Assembly: GCA_031385445.1 (NCBI GenBank)
Contig: JANNBM010000056.1
Coordinates: 328,415-392,414, forward strand
Source: CAIYZT01 sp031385445
GTDB lineage: Bacteria > Pseudomonadota > Alphaproteobacteria > Rhodobacterales > Rhodobacteraceae
Direction of reading: 5' to 3'
Length of the DNA stretch: 64,000 nucleotides
A program made the position numbers and the translations under genes. The stretch's first letter is position 1, and each line of letters starts with the position of its first letter. This document shows, in pieces, positions 52,876 through 61,038 of this stretch. The notes beneath the pieces were generated by a model. It ran no database searches and had not been told where the DNA came from. It saw nothing but the letters and a program-made list of their open reading frames with translations.

Positions 52876-54978
52876 ATGAAGGCTTCGGTTGCAAAGTCGG
52901 AAACCCAGACTGCGCCCGTCCTTAGTCCTGCGGGTTCGCATCCTTTTTTGGCCGCATCGGCGAAAACCGCCGTCAAGATGGATGTGTTCTTTTTGCGCGG
53001 CGGGATGGTGGATGCGTGTTTTATCCGGCGGAACGACACGCTTTTGGTGACTTTCGACAACCTTTCGTCCATCGGCGAGCAAGATCCGCCGCAACCGTGG
53101 ATGATGGGGCTGGCCAGTCGTGCGGGGCTGTCGATCCTTGGGATCATGGCCAATCAGAAGGACTGGTATCGAAACGCCGACGCGCCAAGGATCATCCGAG
53201 AGTTGCAGGCTGAGGGCCTGTTTGACCGGTTTCGGCGCGTTCTGTTTGTGGGCGCATCGATGGGCGGTTACGCGGCTTTGGCCTTTGCCAAACTGGTGCC
53301 GGGGGCGGCGGTGCTGGCCTTTTCGCCGCAGACCAGCTTGGCCAAGCGGATCGTGCCTTTCGAAAGGCGCTATCAATACGCGCAGCGGCGTTGGGATTGG
53401 CTGGCGCCAGAGTTTTTGGATGCAGCGGCCTGCGTGACACCCGGCGCAGAAATCTATTTGGCCTATGATCCCTTTGTGCCCGAAGACCGGGCGCACGCCC
53501 GGCGCATTCCGGGGGCAAAGCACATTCGTTTGTCGCATATGGGCCACCGCGCGATTCGGTCGGTCAAGGATTACGGCGGGCTGACCGGGATGGTCGCCTC
53601 GATCGCTGATGGCACGTTTGACGCCGCCGCTCTTGCAACCGCGCTGCGGGGGCGGAAGTCGGATCTGCAATGGAAGCGAGAGCTGTTTGCCGAAGCGCAG
53701 CGGCGCGGACATCTCAAGTTGGCGTTGGCGGCGGCGCGGCAGTTGGTTCGGATCGACCCCGAAGACCGCTATGCGCGGCGTCTTCTGGTGGGGTTGGAAC
53801 CGACTGTGGCCAAAGCGCCCGCGCCCGTGGCCGGCGCGACGTTCCGGGTGCGCGATGGCCGCCCGCGCGGGCCGTTTTCGGGCACGATTCAGCGGATCGG
53901 GCAGGCGCTTGTGCTGCCTGAACGGGAGGGCGACGGAAAACTTGCCTCCGGCGTTCTGAACGCGGATGGCAGCTATGTGGAGCTGTCGCGCGCCTGGATC
54001 AGGGCGCGAAAATTCACGCCGGAGCCGCATCTTCTGCCCGGCGAAGAGGTGACAGATCTGGCGGGTAAACACTTGTTTGCCGGGCATTTTCGCGGGCACT
54101 TCGGGCATTTCCTTGTGGAATCAACGGCGCGGCTTTGGGCGCTGGATCATTTGGGCGACAGGCCGGACAGCATCCTGTATCTGCCTTATCGCGGCGCGCA
54201 TGCCGCCACGCAAAAGGCCATCGACTCGCAAAAGCACATCTTTGACCTGCTGAAGATCGACGTGCCAATCCGCTGTTATTCCGGCGCGCTTCGGGTGGAA
54301 GAGCTTTATGTGCCGGAACTGGGGTTTGGCTGGCTGGACCGCTATGCGGGCAGCCCGGCTTATCGGCACTTCATGTGTTCAAGGCTTGGCGCGGCGGCCA
54401 AGGCCGAGGGCGCAGAAAAGCTGTATATCTCGCGTGCCAAGTTGGCGGCGAACCGGGGCGGGATCCTTGCCGAAACGGTGATAGAGACGAACCTCGCGCG
54501 GGCGGGATTCGAGATTTTCCATCCAGAACGGCACCCCTTGGAGGTGCAGATCGCGCGGTACAAAGCCGCAAAGACCATCGTTGCGCTGGATGGATCGGCG
54601 CTGCATCTGGCGGGGTATGTGGTGCAGCCGGGCACGCAAGTGGCAATGATCCTGCGCCGGTCCAGCGCGAATGTGGCCGATTATCTGCTGCAATTCAAAA
54701 GCTTCAAGGCCATCGTGCCGCAGGTGATCAACGTGATCCTGCGCGACTGGATTTCGGGTGACAGCACGCGGGCTGATTTCCGGTCGGTGGGCGAGTTGGA
54801 TTTTGCCGCGCTGTTTGCGCAGCTCAAATCGCTGGGACATGTGCCGCAAGGGTTCCAGCCGGACCTGCCAGCGCCATCCGAAATTGCGGCCCTGCTTGAA
54901 ACCCAAGGTGGCAAGCGCGGCGATGCCTTTCGCCCCCTGGCGCACGGAGAATTGCATCCTGACGAGGCCGCGGAATGA
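52876..54978 (+). CDS. Fusion of alpha/beta-hydrolase-like domain and GT61-like (DUF563) glycosyltransferase
   Basis: 700 residues. The N-terminal half (about 35-270) looks like an alpha/beta hydrolase with nucleophile elbow GASMGGYA (126-133, Ser128) and a late SHMGHRAIR His. After a linker (about 275-350) the C-terminal half resembles GT61/DUF563 proteins: GHFRGHFGHFLVESTARLW, EKLYISRAKLAANRGG, ALDGSALHLAGYV. The ATG at 52876 is used; 52849 is an in-frame alternative. The stop overlaps the next gene by ATGA. Confidence 0.75.
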   Translation: MKASVAKSETQTAPVLSPAGSHPFLAASAKTAVKMDVFFLRGGMVDACFIRRNDTLLVTFDNLSSIGEQDPPQPWMMGLASRAGLSILGIMANQKDWYRNADAPRIIRELQAEGLFDRFRRVLFVGASMGGYAALAFAKLVPGAAVLAFSPQTSLAKRIVPFERRYQYAQRRWDWLAPEFLDAAACVTPGAEIYLAYDPFVPEDRAHARRIPGAKHIRLSHMGHRAIRSVKDYGGLTGMVASIADGTFDAAALATALRGRKSDLQWKRELFAEAQRRGHLKLALAAARQLVRIDPEDRYARRLLVGLEPTVAKAPAPVAGATFRVRDGRPRGPFSGTIQRIGQALVLPEREGDGKLASGVLNADGSYVELSRAWIRARKFTPEPHLLPGEEVTDLAGKHLFAGHFRGHFGHFLVESTARLWALDHLGDRPDSILYLPYRGAHAATQKAIDSQKHIFDLLKIDVPIRCYSGALRVEELYVPELGFGWLDRYAGSPAYRHFMCSRLGAAAKAEGAEKLYISRAKLAANRGGILAETVIETNLARAGFEIFHPERHPLEVQIARYKAAKTIVALDGSALHLAGYVVQPGTQVAMILRRSSANVADYLLQFKSFKAIVPQVINVILRDWISGDSTRADFRSVGELDFAALFAQLKSLGHVPQGFQPDLPAPSEIAALLETQGGKRGDAFRPLAHGELHPDEAAE

Positions 54979-55892
54979 GCAAGCCCAGGTTGACCGTCTA
55001 TTTCATCGTCGAGCCGCCGGAATACCAGATCCTCGCCTGCTACCTGGCAGCCTCCCTGCGCACGCAGTTCGGGCAAAGCGTGGCGCTGGTCGGCTATTGC
55101 CCGGCGCAGAAGATGGACCTTCTGGCGCCTGATGTGCAAAGCGTTTTGGCCAAAATGGACTGCGAGGTCAGGCCGATGCAGGTGGAGGGGATGTTTGATC
55201 CGGCCTATCCGCATGGCAACAAGCTGATCGCAACGCTGCAGCCCCGGGACACGGAGTTTTCCTGTTTCATGGACAGCGACGTTCTGTGCATCCGGCCGAA
55301 CGATGTGGAAAACCTGATCAAACCGGGGCATGTGTGCCTGACCCCGGCGGCCAGCATGAACTGGGCCAAGCAGACGGTCTGGGATGTGGTGTACGGCGCG
55401 GCGGGAATGGCGATTCCGGACGAGCGGTTCATGTTGATGAAACAGAAAAAAGGCAAGCCGCGGGTGCCGTATTTCTCGTCGGGCCTGTTCGTGTTCCCCG
55501 AACAGCACCGCAATGCCGAGGGCAAGAGTTTTCCGCAAGTCTGGTACGATATGGCGCGGCTGCTGGACACCCACGACGACATTCCGAACAAACGCCCCTA
55601 TCTGGACCAGATAAGTCTGCCGCTCGCGATCCAGAAGTCGGGGCTGTTGTGGCATAAACTGCCCCCCGAACAGCATTTCATTCTGGGCGGGCGCGCGCGC
55701 GGAGAGCCGCTGCCGAACAAGGGGCAGGGCATCTTTACCGTGCATTACCGCCGTTGGCCGATCTTGAATGAGGTCGGACTTCGGTGGCAAGCGCGCAATA
55801 TGTTGAAGAAGCTGACCGGGGTGAAATCCGTAGGGGCCGCGTTGGCCGAAACGGCGGAGGACGGGCAGCAAACCGCCGATGCGCTGGAATGA
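54975..55892 (+). CDS. Glycosyltransferase-like protein with DxD motif
   Basis: 305 residues. Near the middle, CFMDSDVLCIRPND gives a DxD-type nucleotide-sugar/metal site, and the flanking FEVEPPEYQILACYLAASLRTQ-like start is typical of GT-A folds. The exact family was not recognised. It is coupled to the hydrolase-GT61 gene by an ATGA overlap, so both probably work on one glycan. Confidence 0.68.
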   Translation: MSKPRLTVYFIVEPPEYQILACYLAASLRTQFGQSVALVGYCPAQKMDLLAPDVQSVLAKMDCEVRPMQVEGMFDPAYPHGNKLIATLQPRDTEFSCFMDSDVLCIRPNDVENLIKPGHVCLTPAASMNWAKQTVWDVVYGAAGMAIPDERFMLMKQKKGKPRVPYFSSGLFVFPEQHRNAEGKSFPQVWYDMARLLDTHDDIPNKRPYLDQISLPLAIQKSGLLWHKLPPEQHFILGGRARGEPLPNKGQGIFTVHYRRWPILNEVGLRWQARNMLKKLTGVKSVGAALAETAEDGQQTADALE

Positions 55893-55931
55893 AGGGCTGC
55901 GGCTGCGCGCAACTTGCGGTAGGGTTTGGCA

Positions 55932-56459
55932 ATGGCCAGACGTAAACTGATCTCTGACACCGAAGTGCTGGACGCGGTTCTTGCCCTGTTTGCGCATGAA
56001 GGCAGCAAGGGCGTGTCCTTTGGCGCAGTGGGCAGGCTGACGGGCCTCGCGCCTGCAACGCTGGTGCAGCGCTTTACCTCGCGCGATGCGATGTTTGCCA
56101 TGGCGATTGCCCAGGGCTGGGCCTTGGCCACCACAGCGCTGGAACGCTGCGAAGCCGCTTTGCCGCCCAATGGGCAGAATGCCGTGGCGCTGCTGAAAGC
56201 GTTGGGCGAGGCGCTGGAGCCGGTGCCGCTGACCGCGCTGTTGACCGCGAGCCGCCACAACCCGGTGCTGCGCGCCCTTGCGAGCGATTGGCGCCGCTTG
56301 GTCGAAGCTTCGCTGCAAGAGCGTCTTCAAAAAGGGCAGGGACCGATTGACGAGGGCGCGGCGGCGATTTTTGCCGCCTGGCAAGGCCGGATCATGTGGA
56401 TGGGCACCGAAGGCGGCGATTTTCGGCTGCGATCGATCCTGAAGAAAAAGCCGGTCTAA
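55932..56459 (+). CDS. TetR-family transcriptional regulator
   Basis: 175 residues. The N-terminal helix-turn-helix (VLDAVLALFAHEGSKGVSFGAVGRLTGLAPATLVQRFTSRDAMF) is of TetR form with a normal-length ligand-binding half. AGGG precedes the ATG at 55932. A TTG six bases earlier is in frame. It lies 39 bp after the glycosyltransferase gene; whether it regulates the glycan island is unknown. Confidence 0.83.
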   Translation: MARRKLISDTEVLDAVLALFAHEGSKGVSFGAVGRLTGLAPATLVQRFTSRDAMFAMAIAQGWALATTALERCEAALPPNGQNAVALLKALGEALEPVPLTALLTASRHNPVLRALASDWRRLVEASLQERLQKGQGPIDEGAAAIFAAWQGRIMWMGTEGGDFRLRSILKKKPV

Positions 56460-56464
56460 GGGCG

Positions 56465-56707
56465 TCAGCGGCCCGAGATATAGGTTTTCCACAGCCAGAT
56501 CAGGGCCATAGCCCCCAGAACCGCGCCGACAAGGCCGGCGAGCCAGCCGGTCATTGCAATGGCAGAGCGCAGCAAGAACCCGCCAACAAGCGCGCCGCCC
56601 ATGCCGATGACCACGGTGGTGGGGATATCAGTTTGCAGTTTCATCGTGCGGGTGGCGATGAAGCCTGCGGCGGCGCCGATGATCAGCAGAAAGACGATAC
56701 CGGGCAT
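56465..56707 (-). CDS. GlsB/YeaQ/YmgE-family membrane protein
   Basis: 80 residues, three hydrophobic segments, Gly-rich (IGAAAGFIATRTMKL; VIGMGGALVGGFLLR; LVGAVLGAMALIWLW), matching the small stress-associated YeaQ/YmgE family of the inner membrane. GGAGG lies about 7 nt before the ATG at 56707. It converges with the TetR gene with 5 bp between stops. Confidence 0.87.
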   Translation of the reverse strand: MPGIVFLLIIGAAAGFIATRTMKLQTDIPTTVVIGMGGALVGGFLLRSAIAMTGWLAGLVGAVLGAMALIWLWKTYISGR

Positions 56708-56748
56708 GTGTGCCTCCAAGGTTGCTGTCTTGCATATGGGGAGGACTT

Positions 56749-56824
56749 GGGGGTTTTCCACCCCCCAGGGCGGGTTTGAACAAAAACCGCCCCCCCCCGG
56801 AGGATATTTTGGCCACGATGAAGG
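56749..56824 (-). terminator. Double-hairpin terminator module after fmt, with 3'-flanking motif copy 5
   Basis: GGGGG/CCCCC (56749-56753 with 56761-56765) and GGGCGG/CCGCCC (56768-56773 with 56787-56792), then the motif at 56799-56824 reading CGTGGCCAAAATATCCTCC on the minus strand. It starts 12 bp after the fmt stop and is laid out like the modules after mltB and gnd. Confidence 0.65.
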
Positions 56825-56836
56825 CGATAGGGGGGG

Positions 56837-57727
56837 TTAAAGCATCGGCGGAAGCGTCAGGCCCTTCAGCACCTCGGCGGTGGGCATCGGGCGTTTGCCT
56901 TCGCGCTGGGCAAGGGTCACGTCGATCGCGCCAGTGCCGCAGGCGATGGTGAAGCCGGTCAGAACCTGACCGGGCAGGCCTGATCCGGCGGCGAGGCGGC
57001 TGCGCAGAAGTTTCACCCGCTCGCCGCCGATCATCACGTACGCGCCCGGAAAGGGCGACAGGCCGCGGATCAGGCGGTCAACGGTTTCGGCGGGCAGGGC
57101 GAAATTCAGCTGCGCTTCGGCCTTGTCGATCTTGGCGGCATAGGTGACGCCGGTTTCAGATTGGGGCACGGCGGGCAAGGGCAGCTCGGCGAGGGTTTGG
57201 ACGATCATCGCAGCGCCGAGGGCGCTGAGGCGATCATGCAAATCGGCCGTGGTATCTTGCGGGCCGATGGGCAGGGGCGCGCGCCGCAGGACCGGGCCGG
57301 TGTCCAGCCCCGCCGCCATCTGCATGATGCAGATGCCGGTTTCAGCGTCGCCCGCGATAATGGCCCGGTGAATGGGCGCCGCGCCGCGCCAACGGGGCAA
57401 CAGCGAGGCGTGGATGTTCAGGCAGCCAAGGCGCGGCATGTCGAGCACGGCTTGCGGCAGGATCAGGCCATAGGCGACCACCACGGCGACATCGGCGTGC
57501 AGCGCGGCAAACTCTGCCTGTGCACCTTCGCTGCGCAGTGAAATAGGGTGAAGGATGGGCAGGCCGAGGGATTCAGCGCGCAGGTGCACCGGGCTTTTGC
57601 GGTCCATTTTGCCGCGCCCGGCGGGGCGGGGCGGCTGGCAGTAGACCGCGACGATCTGATGCGCGGCATGCAGCGCGTCCAGCACCGGAACCGAAAAATC
57701 GGGCGTGCCCATGAAGATCACCTTCAT
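56837..57727 (-). CDS. fmt: Methionyl-tRNA formyltransferase
   Basis: Formylates initiator Met-tRNA using 10-formyltetrahydrofolate. The 296-residue product has the GART-like core with IFMGTPDFSVPVLDAL, GLILPQAVLDMPRLGCLNIHASLLPRWRGAAPIHRAI (the HxSLLP and active-site Asn/His region), and the C-terminal tRNA-binding part. Its start overlaps the stop of the upstream deformylase-like gene (ATGA), giving a four-gene coupled unit. Confidence 0.96.
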   Translation of the reverse strand: MKVIFMGTPDFSVPVLDALHAAHQIVAVYCQPPRPAGRGKMDRKSPVHLRAESLGLPILHPISLRSEGAQAEFAALHADVAVVVAYGLILPQAVLDMPRLGCLNIHASLLPRWRGAAPIHRAIIAGDAETGICIMQMAAGLDTGPVLRRAPLPIGPQDTTADLHDRLSALGAAMIVQTLAELPLPAVPQSETGVTYAAKIDKAEAQLNFALPAETVDRLIRGLSPFPGAYVMIGGERVKLLRSRLAAGSGLPGQVLTGFTIACGTGAIDVTLAQREGKRPMPTAEVLKGLTLPPML

Positions 57728-58227
57728 ATGCGTTTCCGATATTTTTCGGATTTGGCGATCAGCATTTTGCGTTTCAGGGGCGAGAGATGATCAAAATACA
57801 TCTTGCCCTGCAGATGGTCGATCTGATGCTGCACCGAGGTGGCCCAGAGGTTTATGAAATCGCGGTCCTCGACCTCGCCCGCCGCGTTCATGAAACGAAC
57901 GGTCACCGCGCGGGGGCGCGAGATTTCGGCCGAGACGCCGGGAAGGTTCGGGCTGGCCTCGATATGACTGCGCATCTGGACAGAGGCGTGCAGAAGCTGC
58001 GGGTTGGCCATCAAAACCGCCTGACCGCGCGCATCCGAGCAATCGACGACGGCAAGGCGCAGCGGGATGCCGATTTGCACAGCGGCGAGGCCATAGCCCG
58101 GCATCGCGTCCATCGTGTCAACCATATCGGCCCAGAGTGCGCGAACCTCGTCGGTGATCACGGTCACGTCGGCGGCCGTTTGGCGCAAAACGGGCGCGGG
58201 ATAGGGGATGCAGAGCCGGGCGGTCAT
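57724..58227 (-). CDS. Peptide deformylase paralogue lacking catalytic residues
   Basis: 167 residues with the overall deformylase fold, including motif 1 as GYGLAAVQ (44-51). Motif 2, EGCLS in active enzymes, is EASPN here (90-94), so the metal-binding Cys is Ser92. Motif 3, HExxH, is HQIDH (134-138), so the catalytic Glu is Gln135. It therefore should not deformylate. It may bind nascent chains, ribosomes or another deformylase, or act as a regulator. It is coupled to its neighbours by ATGA on both sides. Confidence 0.85.
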   Translation of the reverse strand: MTARLCIPYPAPVLRQTAADVTVITDEVRALWADMVDTMDAMPGYGLAAVQIGIPLRLAVVDCSDARGQAVLMANPQLLHASVQMRSHIEASPNLPGVSAEISRPRAVTVRFMNAAGEVEDRDFINLWATSVQHQIDHLQGKMYFDHLSPLKRKMLIAKSEKYRKRI

Positions 58228-58718
58228 GCGCGTATCCCGTTTTCGGCAATTGCGCGCTCAGTGGGGGGCAGGTGATCGAGCGTCAGGATACCGTCCAGGT
58301 GGTCATATTCATGCTGCGCGCAGATCGCGGTGATCCCGGCCAGCCGCGCGAGATGGGCGGTGCCCTCCAGATCATGCCATGCCATCCGAATGGCTTGCGG
58401 GCGGGTCACACTGGCAAGGATACCGGGGATGGACAGGCAACCTTCAAACCCGGCGGCCATGACATCGGAGCGCCAAAGGATCTGCGGGTTGATGCAGATC
58501 ACAGGATTGGAAGCGCCGGTTTTCCAGCCCGGATCCATCACGAACAAACGCTGCGAAACGCCAACTTGCGGTGCAGCGAGGCCGCGCCCCTCGGCCGCGT
58601 ACATCGACGCGAGCATCTCTTCGGCAAGGCGGCGGATGCCGGCGGTCACCCCTTCGACCGGGGCGGCGCGGGCGTTCAAAATCGGGTTTGGCCAGCAAAC
58701 GATGGGAAGGACGGCCAT
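58224..58718 (-). CDS. def: Peptide deformylase (second copy)
   Basis: 164 residues with all three motifs: GRGLAAPQVG, FEGCLSIPG (Cys94) and QHEYDHLDG (His136, Glu137, His140). The ATG at 58718 shares one base with the upstream stop (TGATG), and a TTG one codon earlier is a less likely start. It removes the formyl group from nascent proteins; shorter and less basic at the C-terminus than the 174-residue copy. Confidence 0.92.
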   Translation of the reverse strand: MAVLPIVCWPNPILNARAAPVEGVTAGIRRLAEEMLASMYAAEGRGLAAPQVGVSQRLFVMDPGWKTGASNPVICINPQILWRSDVMAAGFEGCLSIPGILASVTRPQAIRMAWHDLEGTAHLARLAGITAICAQHEYDHLDGILTLDHLPPTERAIAENGIRA

Positions 58719-59242
58719 CAATAGCCCCTCGCGCGCTCTCGTTTAAGCTTTTCCATTTTGCGGGTGATCATCTGACGCTTCAGCGGGCCAAGATAATCGA
58801 TGAACAACTTGCCATCCAAATGGTCAATCTCGTGCTGTGCGCAGGTGGCCCAAAGACCGGCAAACAGGCGTTCCTGCATCTGCCCGTCCAGATCCATCCA
58901 AACGACCTTGACCGAGGTGGGGCGCTTGACGTCGGCATATTGATCGGGGATCGACAGGCAGCCCTCTTCATAGGTGCTTTGATCCTCCGATGCCCAGATC
59001 ACGGCGGGATTGCACAGAACCATCGGTTCGGGCGTTCCGTCCTTGATGCAATCCATCACGATCACCCGCTTCATCACCCCAACTTGCGGCGCGGCCAAAC
59101 CGATGCCCGGCGCGTCATACATGGTTTCCAGCATGTCGCGCCCCAGCGCCCGGATCTCTGGCGTGATCTCCGTCACAGCCTCACAAGGCTTTTTCAGACG
59201 CGGATCGGGATGAATAAGAATGTCACGGATCATCTGCGGCAT
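58718..59242 (-). CDS. def: Peptide deformylase (first copy)
   Basis: 174 residues, canonical: GIGLAAPQVG (about 47-56), EEGCLSIPDQYADVKRP with metal-binding Cys95, AQHEIDHLDGK with His137, Glu138 and His141, and a basic C-terminus. This is the most typical Def of the three and likely the housekeeping enzyme. It leads the def-def-def-fmt unit. The ribosome-binding site before the ATG at 59242 is weak; ATG at 59233 is an alternative. Confidence 0.95.
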   Translation of the reverse strand: MPQMIRDILIHPDPRLKKPCEAVTEITPEIRALGRDMLETMYDAPGIGLAAPQVGVMKRVIVMDCIKDGTPEPMVLCNPAVIWASEDQSTYEEGCLSIPDQYADVKRPTSVKVVWMDLDGQMQERLFAGLWATCAQHEIDHLDGKLFIDYLGPLKRQMITRKMEKLKRERARGY

Positions 59243-59374
59243 TTACGAAATAGGAAGATTTGGTGCAAGAGGGAGCGAGAGTTGGCCTGGGTCGGGGTGG
59301 GTTTCCGCAGTTTTGGGCGGATATTCCTAGATACTGGGCCAAGTAAGAAAGTTGTACCAGTTACAATACTGATG

Positions 59375-59391
59375 CTGGAATTTAATTCCAG
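59375..59391. promoter_or_regulatory. CTGGAATTTAATTCCAG palindrome upstream of the PatB-like gene
   Basis: A perfect 8-bp inverted repeat around one base, next to a -10-like TATGAT (59399-59404). It would overlap the -35 position. A second inverted repeat, TTGTA-N5-TACAA (59352-59366), lies just upstream, and CCAGTTA occurs in both. The pattern suggests a dimeric regulator site. Confidence 0.5.
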
Positions 59392-59433
59392 TTATCGCTA
59401 TGATGTCGGAAATATTTCGTTTGAAGGTGAAGC

Positions 59434-60606
59434 ATGGACTTTGACGCGAAGATCAATCGTATCGGCACGCATTCGGTGAAATGGGATTCGATGGAGGCAC
59501 TTTACGGCGTGTCGCCCAAGGATGGCATCCCGATGTGGGTGGCCGATATGGATTTTCGCCCGCCGTCCTGCGTGCAATCGGCGCTGCAAAAGATGCTGGA
59601 TCATGGGGTCTATGGCTATTTCGGCAATGAGACGCCCTATCTGGAGGCGGTGCAATGGTGGATGGTGAACCGGCACGGCTGGCAGCTGGAAAAGGCGCAT
59701 ATCTTTACCACGCACGGGTTGGTGCATGGCACGTCGATGTGCGTTGATGCCTTTACCAAGCCGGGCGATCATGTCGTGCTGACCACGCCGGTGTATCACG
59801 CCTTTGCGCGGGTGATAAAAGCGGCGGGGCGGGGGGTTACGGAATGCCCGCTCGCGGTGGCGGACGGGCTGTATCAGATGGATTTCGCGGCTTGGGATGC
59901 CTTGATGACCGGGCGGGAAACCATGTTCATCCTGTGCTCGCCGCATAATCCCGGTGGGCGCGTCTGGACCCAAGCCGAACTGCGCGGCGTGGCGGATTTC
60001 TGCAAGCGTCATGATCTGATCCTGATCAGCGACGAGATTCACCACGATCTGGTGATGCCGGGGCAAAAGCATATTCCGATGACGCTGGCCGCGCCGGATC
60101 TTGCGGACCGTCTGGTAATGATGACGGCGACGACCAAGACGTTCAACATTGCAGGCGGGCATTCGGGCAATGTGATCATCGCAGACGAGGCGCTGCGCAA
60201 GCGGTTCGAGGCGCGGATGATGTCGATGGGGATTTCGCCCAACTCGTTCGGTCTGCATATGGCGACGGCCGCCTATAGCGCGGAGGGCGCGGTATGGGTT
60301 GACGGTCTGTGCGCTTATCTGGCGGGGAACGCGAAGATATTTAATGAGGGGTTGAACGCCATTCCGGGCATCAAATCCATGCCGCTGCAGGCGACTTATC
60401 TGGCTTGGGTCGGGTTTGAGGGCTTGGGCATGGATCAGGCCGAGATCGTCGCCCGCGTGCAGAAGGGCGCCAAGATCGCGGCCAATCACGGGGCCAGTTT
60501 TGGCACCGGCGGCGAGGCTTACATGCGGTTCAATCTGGCGACGCCGCGTTCGGTGGTGATTGACGCGGTCGAGCGGCTGCAACAGGCTTTTGCCGATCTG
60601 CAATGA
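59434..60606 (+). CDS. MalY/PatB-family PLP-dependent C-S lyase / aminotransferase
   Basis: 390 residues of PLP fold type I. It shows HSVKWD near the N-terminus, MWVADMDFRPP, YGYFG, HNPGGRVW, ISDEIHHDLVMPG, and the Schiff-base Lys in TATTKTFNIAG. PatB/MalY proteins are cystathionine beta-lyases or related transaminases of sulfur amino-acid metabolism. AAGG lies about 7 nt before the ATG. The AT-rich upstream region carries palindromes, so regulated expression is likely. Confidence 0.88.
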   Translation: MDFDAKINRIGTHSVKWDSMEALYGVSPKDGIPMWVADMDFRPPSCVQSALQKMLDHGVYGYFGNETPYLEAVQWWMVNRHGWQLEKAHIFTTHGLVHGTSMCVDAFTKPGDHVVLTTPVYHAFARVIKAAGRGVTECPLAVADGLYQMDFAAWDALMTGRETMFILCSPHNPGGRVWTQAELRGVADFCKRHDLILISDEIHHDLVMPGQKHIPMTLAAPDLADRLVMMTATTKTFNIAGGHSGNVIIADEALRKRFEARMMSMGISPNSFGLHMATAAYSAEGAVWVDGLCAYLAGNAKIFNEGLNAIPGIKSMPLQATYLAWVGFEGLGMDQAEIVARVQKGAKIAANHGASFGTGGEAYMRFNLATPRSVVIDAVERLQQAFADLQ

Positions 60607-61038
60607 CGTGGTAAAAGGCGGTTTCCGCCAGGGATCCAAAGGCCTGGCTTCTGGCCAAAGCGCTTTTTCCGGCGGACCTTCACGGACGACTTACCATCGG
60701 CGGCAGTGCGGGGCGGCACCGTTGACGATTGCAGCGGTCAAATTTCGACATTTCTGGCGATGATTTTGATCATGCGCGCCGTGTCAGCGGTTCGCGGATT
60801 TGGCCGGTCGATCGCGATTTGCAAAAGCCCCACGTCGTGCCATGCGAAATCCAGCTGTTGTTTCAACGTCGTCTTCTTTCCTTGGGAAGCCCAACTGGTA
60901 GAAACAGGTTGCCCCATAGGCCGCCATGGGCTCGAATCTGCCCTTGGCTGCGTTCGACGCGAAAGGCGGCATTCGGAAACCGACCCTGGGCCGAACGGTT
61001 AAAAAACGGTCGTGTTTGCCCCGAACACCAACAGCTTT
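60607..61038. other. Gene-free stretch between the PatB-like gene and the 116-aa hypothetical
   Basis: No ORF has a protein-like translation. A short GGCGG/CCGCC hairpin (60617-60621 with 60625-60629) follows the PatB-like stop and may aid termination. The rest shows no repeat, tRNA or clear promoter. It may be decayed coding sequence. Confidence 0.4.

Noticed and set aside
54681..56492. 603-codon minus-strand frame over the glycosyltransferase and TetR genes
   Set aside because: Spans three plus-strand genes with clear families; translation is His/Arg-rich without motifs.
60706..61002. Short frames in the gap after the PatB-like gene as possible transposase remnants
   Set aside because: Translations in all frames lack any transposase motif and have non-coding composition; no terminal inverted repeats were found.
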